Positions 58,863 through 64,000 of a stretch of DNA of 64,000 nt are shown piece by piece. The DNA is from Megamonas hypermegale. GTDB taxonomy: Bacteria; Bacillota; Negativicutes; Selenomonadales; Selenomonadaceae. The number at the start of each line of letters is the position of its first letter. Position 1 is the first letter of the stretch. Under the pieces are notes generated by a model. It searched no databases. It had not been told where the DNA came from and saw only the letters and a program-made list of their open reading frames with translations. Location of the stretch: contig NZ_LT906446.1 in NCBI RefSeq assembly GCF_900187035.1, forward strand, positions 1,674,001-1,738,000, written 5' to 3'. Position numbers and translations under genes: made by a program.

Positions 58863-59648
58863 TTAATAACCAAAATAAAAACTTTCCCTATCATCTACAT
58901 TAGGCTGTCTCCACCATATCTGTTTATATGTTTTTGAACCTAAATGTGCATTTAGTAATTGTACCCAGCCTCTTGTTACTTTATCCGGTAATTCCACATA
59001 AAGCCATATATCGGAATTGCATCTAAACTCATTTCCTTCTACAAATGACCATGTACTCATTGGTGTACGTCGGTTGTCATTCGGATATTCTATATACATT
59101 TCAAAATCAGCTTCTACATCCTGCTTATTTGTATATCCTTCATATTCGGCACATATTTCTTTACGATGGTACGCACTTCTAGCAAAATATGGTGCAGGCA
59201 TTTTTATTTCATATGATTCTAATCTAAAGAAAGTACCTTTATACCAAACAGTATATGAGCCATACATATTATAAGATATCAAATACATAATATCCCCTGG
59301 TTTTAAAATTTTTTCATTGCCAAACTCATCTGTCAAAGTAATATCCTTTATTATTTTGGTTTTTCCCATACGCGGATAAATATAAGCTTTTGCCCCTATA
59401 ATTGAAACTTTATCATTTCGCTGCATTGTTCCTACTACAGGGCTATTCGGTGAAGGTTCTTTATGAATAGCTGTTTCCTGTCGTGCCGTTATAGTCGGGT
59501 TCTTATCCAACTTCAACATTATCCCTGCATATTTTACATCATCCGTTTCAATTACAAGCGGCGGCAATTCATCATTAGCCTGAGCACTTACCGCACTGAA
59601 ACTTAACAAAATACCGAAACATAATAGCATAGCTAATTTCCTAAACAT
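58863..59648 (-). CDS. Exported protein with SH3-like N-terminal region
   Basis: 261 residues from the ATG at 59648, with AAAGG upstream. The signal peptide is 1-26 (SAVSAQA). Residues 45-80 (PTITARQETAIHKEPSPNSPVVGTMQRNDKVSII) look like a bacterial SH3 domain, used to bind cell wall. The C-terminal half is Trp/Tyr-rich with several Cys. It is probably co-transcribed with the unknown truncated gene that follows. Function not known; an envelope role is inferred. Confidence 0.65.
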   Translation of the reverse strand: MFRKLAMLLCFGILLSFSAVSAQANDELPPLVIETDDVKYAGIMLKLDKNPTITARQETAIHKEPSPNSPVVGTMQRNDKVSIIGAKAYIYPRMGKTKIIKDITLTDEFGNEKILKPGDIMYLISYNMYGSYTVWYKGTFFRLESYEIKMPAPYFARSAYHRKEICAEYEGYTNKQDVEADFEMYIEYPNDNRRTPMSTWSFVEGNEFRCNSDIWLYVELPDKVTRGWVQLLNAHLGSKTYKQIWWRQPNVDDRESFYFGY

Positions 59649-59742
59649 ACAATCACAGCCTTTCTTTCTAATCATAAATAGAATTCCTATTATCATTATA
59701 TTCTCTATATATTAGAAAATGATGAAAAACTGTATTCATATT

Positions 59743-60192
59743 TCAATTTTTTGCACAGATAAAGCGAATTTCTTTTGCATTGTCTTCACTCAATCTATGT
59801 TCCAAACAATTTGGGCTATGCTGTACATAATATATCTCGCTGTTTTTTATTTCAGTGATAATTGCCAATTTATACCAAATATCAGCATTATTTCTGAACT
59901 GAATTAAATCTCCCATTCGGACTGAATTTTTATCTCGACAAATCCGGGCAACAGGTTTATTATTATCAGAATAATAAGCTGAATATTTTGTCATATATTG
60001 CACAAACTTTTTCATATCTGTCCATGACTTTGTATGGTGTTTGCGATTTTGCCAGTGCCAACCGCTGTTTTGTTTAATTCCGCCCGTATACCAGCATTGC
60101 GATACAAAATTTGTACCGTCCTGCACGAAAAACCAGAAATCATCTTCTGAACCGATATTGGGTACAAGAGCATAATTCAACGCATATTCCAC
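59743..60192 (-). pseudogene. Degenerate amidase domain (Amidase_6-like)
   Basis: 149 residues from a GTG with no good ribosome-binding site. The open frame continues upstream past 60230 as VLDRKIVVEYALNYA, matching the start of the amidase domain, yet no usable start codon is found, so the 5' end seems lost. The domain has NFVSQCWYTGG and GWHW, but the position before TNFVSQ, Cys in active enzymes (DCTNFVSQ), is Gly (GGT at 60115-60117, one base from TGT). Known: Amidase_6 proteins cleave cell-wall peptides. This one is probably inactive. Confidence 0.6.
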
Positions 60193-60379
60193 TACTATTT
60201 TTCTATCTAATACATCGGCACTGCACCTCCCAGATTTTCTTTGTAACCGATTACATTTAGTTTCTCTGCATTTGAAAATACATGGTATATTATTAATTAT
60301 ATTGAGCCTGTATCTTCTGACTGGAAATAAAAAACAGTTTTATTTGCCCTATATTTCATTAGATTGGAGGAATTTATCT

Positions 60380-61315
60380 ATGAAAAAATTTCTAATAATT
60401 TTTAGTTTATTACTGCTGCCCATAAATATCGCCTTTGCCAATTCTGCTACAGAACACGGCACTGACGATATCTATGAAGATTTACTGCACAACAGATATT
60501 ATCTTGCCTGGTATATGGATATAGATGATATTCTATCAAAATACGATTTACAGCTTAAAAGTTCCGAAGGCTCTGTTTCCGTATACACCTTATCTTTAGC
60601 TCAAGATGAACCGTCGCTGACATTTTATTTTGATGAAGATAAATTGTATACCGTCTCTTTGTATTTCAACAAACAGGTTAATCTGCAAAAACAACAGTAC
60701 GATAATTTTTCCAAATATTATGTCATAAAAAACGGTCTGAATAAAATACTACCATTATCTACCGTCATAATCAGTCAAGACGGCAATACCCTAACATGGC
60801 AAAACCAGAAGCCGCCCCAAACCGTATCTTCTGCTACACTTCCTAAAAGCAATCCGCCATACCATTATATCTACAATGATATTTTGAATAATGCTTTTCC
60901 CTTAACATGGGGTGATGACTTGACCAAAATAAATGAAATCTACAATCTGAAATATTCCGGCTATGGCGGTAAATATTACAAATCATACGTATTACCAGTA
61001 ACAGAAAAATATTCGCCTGATGAACCGTTTATTATTTTATATATCTACAATGATAAATTGTACAAAATCGGTCTGTTTTTTGATAAAAAGACAAATTCCA
61101 TTAAACAGCAGTATGATAACTTCACCAAATACTATCTTATACAGCGCGGTTTCACCAAAAACTTCGGTGAGCCAACCGCTGTAACAAATGACGGAAAACT
61201 AACTGTATGGCAAGACACGGCAGTTGATGAAAGCTCCGTACAGGATATTGTCGACGGAGTGCCTGCATTCTATGAAAAATACTTTAATTATTTATATGAA
61301 ACTCATCAAATATAA
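60380..61315 (+). CDS. Exported protein with an internal duplication
   Basis: 311 residues from the ATG preceded by GGAGG. The signal peptide is 1-20 (NIAFANS). Two repeats of about 120 residues follow: the first with DIYEDLLHNRYYLAW and QQYDNFSKYYVIKNG, the second with YIYNDILNNAFPLTW and QQYDNFTKYYLIQRG, both ending in a TWQ/VWQ element. A Pro/Ser-rich linker separates them. An upstream in-frame ATG at 60272 lacks a ribosome-binding site. No family recognised. Confidence 0.72.
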   Translation: MKKFLIIFSLLLLPINIAFANSATEHGTDDIYEDLLHNRYYLAWYMDIDDILSKYDLQLKSSEGSVSVYTLSLAQDEPSLTFYFDEDKLYTVSLYFNKQVNLQKQQYDNFSKYYVIKNGLNKILPLSTVIISQDGNTLTWQNQKPPQTVSSATLPKSNPPYHYIYNDILNNAFPLTWGDDLTKINEIYNLKYSGYGGKYYKSYVLPVTEKYSPDEPFIILYIYNDKLYKIGLFFDKKTNSIKQQYDNFTKYYLIQRGFTKNFGEPTAVTNDGKLTVWQDTAVDESSVQDIVDGVPAFYEKYFNYLYETHQI

Positions 61316-61500
61316 TATCGCTTCATCTATTTGCTTTATGTTTTTTCATGCGCTATAATGAATTTATAATAATAAAAACAAAACGGCAAGTATTATATTT
61401 TCTTTTTTACGCTTCCGACACGTGCTGATACCTTATCATTCATCTTATAGGTGAATAAAGTCGCTATCGTTCAAAAGTGGCTGACTATACTTATCGACAA
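61316..61500. other. Gap after the repeat protein gene
   Basis: About 185 AT-rich bases with no open frame of note. On the minus strand it forms the 3' region of the 38-residue peptide gene, with a weak stem TTATTCA/TGAATGATAA near 61427-61450. On the plus strand TATAAT-like sequences at 61354 and 61366 could start an antisense RNA. Confidence 0.3.
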
Positions 61501-61617
61501 TTAGTCTTTAAGCATAAAAGCGATAACAGCAAGTACAGCGATAAATGCCAATATTGTTGATATGTTGCTGGTAACAACAATATCAATAATCAGCATAATC
61601 ATATCATTGTAACTCAT
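61501..61617 (-). CDS. Small hydrophobic peptide, candidate type I toxin
   Basis: 38 residues, MSYNDMIMLIID... with one membrane helix at about 20-35 and the polar end KD. A strong GGGAGGTG lies seven bases before the ATG. A TATAAT near 61686-61692 would give a leader of about 65 bases. Size, single helix, acidic/polar N-terminus and strong ribosome-binding site resemble holin-like Fst/TxpA toxins controlled by antisense RNA. The antisense partner is not proven. Confidence 0.5.
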   Translation of the reverse strand: MSYNDMIMLIIDIVVTSNISTILAFIAVLAVIAFMLKD

Positions 61618-61769
61618 GCTATCACCTCCCATCATATAAATGACAGGTTCAGCAAGATAAATATAATATTTGCCTTGTTTTTTATTATACCATTATGAGA
61701 TACGCTAAAAAAGACCTATAAAGCTGTTCATTCAACTTTGATATGCACCCAAAATATTGGACATATTAA

Positions 61770-62663
61770 TTAAGCTACTAATTGAGACTTAGTTCTGTAT
61801 TCTACGGGACTAAGTCCTTTTAGTTTTATCTTTATCCGTTTTGTATTATAATATTTTATATAAGATTTTAACTCTTTTATAAAATATTCAACGGATTTAA
61901 ATTTTTTTAAATAGAATAATTCGCTTTTTAGCAAACCAAAGAAATTTTCTATTACGGCATTATCTAAGCAATTTCCTTTTCGGCTCATGCTTTGGATAAT
62001 GCCTTTTTCTTTTAATAACTTCTGATATCTTCTATTCTGATACTGCCATCCTTGGTCTGAATGTAGAATTATTCCTTTTGTTTCTTTTATCTTTCTTGTT
62101 GCATCTTCTACCATATCTAATACTTGCTTTAGTATTGGTCTTTTCGATATTTTATAACTTATTATTTCTCCGTTATATAAATCTATTATTGGTGATAAAT
62201 ATATTTTTTCATTACATAATGCAAATTCTGTTACATCTGTTGCCCATTTTTCGTTTGGTTTTGATGCTTTGAAATTTCTATTTAATATATTTTTGGCTAT
62301 TTTCCCTTCTTGCCCTCTATATGATTTATATTTCTTTGCTCTTACTTTACATGTTAAATTTTCTTCTTTCATCAATCTCATAACTACTTTATGATTGACT
62401 TTTATTCCTTGTTTATGCAGCTGCAAAGTTACTCTTCTATATCCATATCTTCCATGATTTTTATTACAAATATTATGAATTAATGTTTTTAATCCTTTAT
62501 ATTTGTCTTCTTTTGATAATTTTTTTAATGCATCATAATATGTGCTTTTAGCTAATTTTGTATAGTTTAATAGGGCTTTTAGAGTATATTTTTTCCTTAA
62601 TTTAGCAATTACTAAAACTAGTGTCTTCCTTCCTTTTCCCATTGCTTCATTAAGGCATGCCAC
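61770..62663 (-). CDS. IS150-type transposase OrfB (copy 2)
   Basis: 297 residues, with the DDE residues intact (WATDVTEF, HSDQGWQYQ, NCLDNAVIENFFG). It differs from copy 1 at a handful of positions (for example SKPNEK for EKPNEK, VEDA for VKDA, YFIKEL for DFIKEL). The slippery AAAAAAG for frameshifting is at 62663-62669. Confidence 0.93.
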   Translation of the reverse strand: MACLNEAMGKGRKTLVLVIAKLRKKYTLKALLNYTKLAKSTYYDALKKLSKEDKYKGLKTLIHNICNKNHGRYGYRRVTLQLHKQGIKVNHKVVMRLMKEENLTCKVRAKKYKSYRGQEGKIAKNILNRNFKASKPNEKWATDVTEFALCNEKIYLSPIIDLYNGEIISYKISKRPILKQVLDMVEDATRKIKETKGIILHSDQGWQYQNRRYQKLLKEKGIIQSMSRKGNCLDNAVIENFFGLLKSELFYLKKFKSVEYFIKELKSYIKYYNTKRIKIKLKGLSPVEYRTKSQLVA

Positions 62664-63130
62664 TTTTTTAATAGGTCATTTTCCATCCTTAATTGATAAT
62701 TTTCTTGTTCCAATTGTTCAACATAAGAAAGTTCTTTTTTAGGTTTGTTAACCTTATTTTTAGATTTAGATTTTTTCATAGATGGTCTACCTCGTTTCTT
62801 AGCAAGCAAACCAGAAAATCCATAAGAACGATACAACTTTTCCCATGTAGAAATTGTACCAGTATTAGGAATGGAAAATTTGGCTGCTGTTTGATTTAAT
62901 GATAAATGATGTAGCCATTTATATTCAATAACTTTTTGCTTAAAGATAGGAGTATATTTACGATTTTTATGAAGAAGTTGTGAAATGCCACCATTTTCAT
63001 AATGAAATATCCATCTGCGAAGAGAAGCTGTATTTGGCATGTTTAGAATTTTAGCTACATGATAAATAGAATCTCCTTTTAAAACCATTTTAATTGCTTT
63101 AACTTTAAATTCATTTGAGTATTTAGTCAT
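62618..63130 (-). CDS. IS150-type OrfA (copy 2)
   Basis: 170 residues, two more than copy 1 through a 6-bp insertion in the Lys/Ser-rich linker (KKSKSKNKVNKPKK). The same two HTH motifs and C-terminal coiled coil are present. GGAGGTG precedes the start at 63130. Confidence 0.9.
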   Translation of the reverse strand: MTKYSNEFKVKAIKMVLKGDSIYHVAKILNMPNTASLRRWIFHYENGGISQLLHKNRKYTPIFKQKVIEYKWLHHLSLNQTAAKFSIPNTGTISTWEKLYRSYGFSGLLAKKRGRPSMKKSKSKNKVNKPKKELSYVEQLEQENYQLRMENDLLKKWHALMKQWEKEGRH

Positions 63131-63183
63131 AAAAAAACTGCACCTCCAAAAGTTGTTTTTTTGTCCAACTTTTGGGGTGCAGT

Positions 63184-64000
63184 TCAAAAAGGTGCTGTGA
63201 ATACAGCTGTTAATGCTGTAAAGAAATTTACCGAAACAGATTTTCCATTTTCTATTGTTCCTAAATCTATCATTTCCATCAAAACTTTTGCAGTTTCAAT
63301 CCTTCTTCCTGGATAAGCAAATACTCCGTTAAGTGAAACAAAGGGATAAATTTTCCCGCCTGAACTCGACATAACAACTTTGAAATTGCCTGTATTACCG
63401 GTATTGTTAGTAAATTTAAGTCTTACGTCCATTTGTACACCGTAATTTCCTGCTAATCCTTTAATTTTAATTTGTCCGGAAGAATCCGTCATCTGGATTA
63501 AATCTTTTCCATCAAATGAATCTCCGTCATTACTTGTATCAGTCGTTTTATCTTTACCAAAAGAAATAACCTTTGCCTTATCCTGTTCAGATGAACTCAT
63601 TGATAAATTTAATGTGAACGTTTCATAAAAACCAGCTCCTACGCCCCTATGCGGGTCCGCTTTATTTCCAGTAACACTTGCTTGTGCTGGTTCAGTAGCA
63701 TTTCCAGATTTAGTTTCATCAACATAAGCCAAATCAAAGAAAGTAATTGCTGCAGGATTGCCTTGTTTATCTGTAATTGATACTCTGCTTATAACACCGA
63801 AATTACAGTATGCCGGTATCTGTCTGCTAAAAATATTAGCATATTCATAAGGAGAAAGTGTAATTTTTACCGGACTGTTAGCGGCTGTAAGATAATCTCT
63901 CCAAGCATATACGTCAGAAATCCAATTCGGGTCAATAGTAGTACCTATATTTGTAAAGTTTATTTCAATTTCTTTGTCGGTTGGATTATACATCAAAATA
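63184..64000 (-). CDS. Second copy of the truncated unknown protein, partial
   Basis: The C-terminal 270 residues are read; the gene continues past the right edge. I count three base changes against 57765-58584: V-F-T for V-S-T near the end, D for Y in SIT(D/Y)KQGN, and one silent. The stop TGA is again the end of the insertion sequence. The truncation is therefore shared and the segment was copied after the insertion. Confidence 0.7.
   Translation of the reverse strand, partial: ILMYNPTDKEIEINFTNIGTTIDPNWISDVYAWRDYLTAANSPVKITLSPYEYANIFSRQIPAYCNFGVISRVSITDKQGNPAAITFFDLAYVDETKSGNATEPAQASVTGNKADPHRGVGAGFYETFTLNLSMSSSEQDKAKVISFGKDKTTDTSNDGDSFDGKDLIQMTDSSGQIKIKGLAGNYGVQMDVRLKFTNNTGNTGNFKVVMSSSGGKIYPFVSLNGVFAYPGRRIETAKVLMEMIDLGTIENGKSVSVNFFTALTAVFTAPF

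Larger units (their letters stand above)
61739..63186 (-). mobile_element. IS3-family (IS150-like) insertion sequence, copy 2
   Basis: 1,448 bp with the same terminal repeats as copy 1. My count gives about 28 base changes plus two indels against copy 1, roughly 98% identity. The left flank differs from that of copy 1, while the right flank is the same truncated gene, joined at the identical base. No target duplication is seen. Confidence 0.9.

Noticed and set aside
56335-63186. Composite transposon formed by the two insertion sequences
   Set aside because: The elements are in direct orientation, but there are no target duplications, and the shared right flank indicates segmental copying rather than transposition of the intervening genes as one unit.

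Overview
The window looks like chromosomal DNA of a low-GC member of the Firmicutes, most likely a Negativicutes/Selenomonadaceae gut anaerobe close to Megamonas. That is an inference from the AT-rich codon use, the firmicute-type class II GalT, the cydABDC and mtlRAD operons and the general look of the rRNA genes; no 16S search could be run. Most genes lie on the minus strand.

Layout. 1-2.3 kb: a paired SMR exporter and a GPH-family sugar symporter, each with its own promoter and a related terminator hairpin in its leader. 2.3-7.6 kb: a complete rRNA operon (16S-23S-5S, minus strand, no spacer tRNA) behind three tandem promoters. 7.7-11.1 kb: exported protein, HAD phosphatase, exported class 3 lipase, tRNA-Ser(GGA), small HTH protein. 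11.3-16.2 kb: galactose genes (galE-galT and galR-galM) with a LacI-type operator at galE. 16.4-22.2 kb: cytochrome bd oxidase and its ABC assembly exporter (cydABDC), next to a Fur-like box. 22.3-25.8 kb: alpha/beta hydrolase, membrane protein, DUF3298-like protein, enoyl-CoA hydratase, small proteins. 25.8-31.1 kb: mannitol operon mtlR-mtlA-mtlD with a cre-like site. 31.3-34.8 kb: polar amino acid ABC importer with an attenuator-like leader. 35.3-35.5 kb: a candidate 6S-like RNA. 35.7-39.4 kb: PhoB/PhoR-type two-component system, Thr-rich exported protein, tRNA-Arg(CCT). 39.5-45 kb: DUF1349 protein, alpha-galactosidase with divergent AraC regulator, TPP riboswitch and thiC.

45.1-53.8 kb is a redox/electrophile-stress island: three flavodoxin-like NAD(P)H:FMN reductases (one with an export signal), an HxlR regulator with an N-terminal Cys, a cyclophilin-like lipoprotein, a DUF4405 membrane protein, a carboxymuconolactone decarboxylase-like protein, two aldo/keto reductases, a MerR regulator, an exported DUF362 protein and a LysR regulator. 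Two promoters in it share GTAGTAA-N20-TTACTAC, and a third has a MerR/AdhR-type layout (19-bp spacer holding a dyad). Together these suggest a wired regulatory circuit and are the most interesting signal in the window.

53.9-56.2 kb: cold-shock protein whose leader can pair with its ribosome-binding site, and the transporter cstA. 56.3-64 kb: two IS3/IS150-type insertion sequences, each joined at exactly the same base to a nearly identical truncated gene. Between them lie an exported protein, a degenerate amidase domain lacking its expected Cys, an exported protein with an internal repeat, and a 38-residue membrane peptide that resembles type I toxins.
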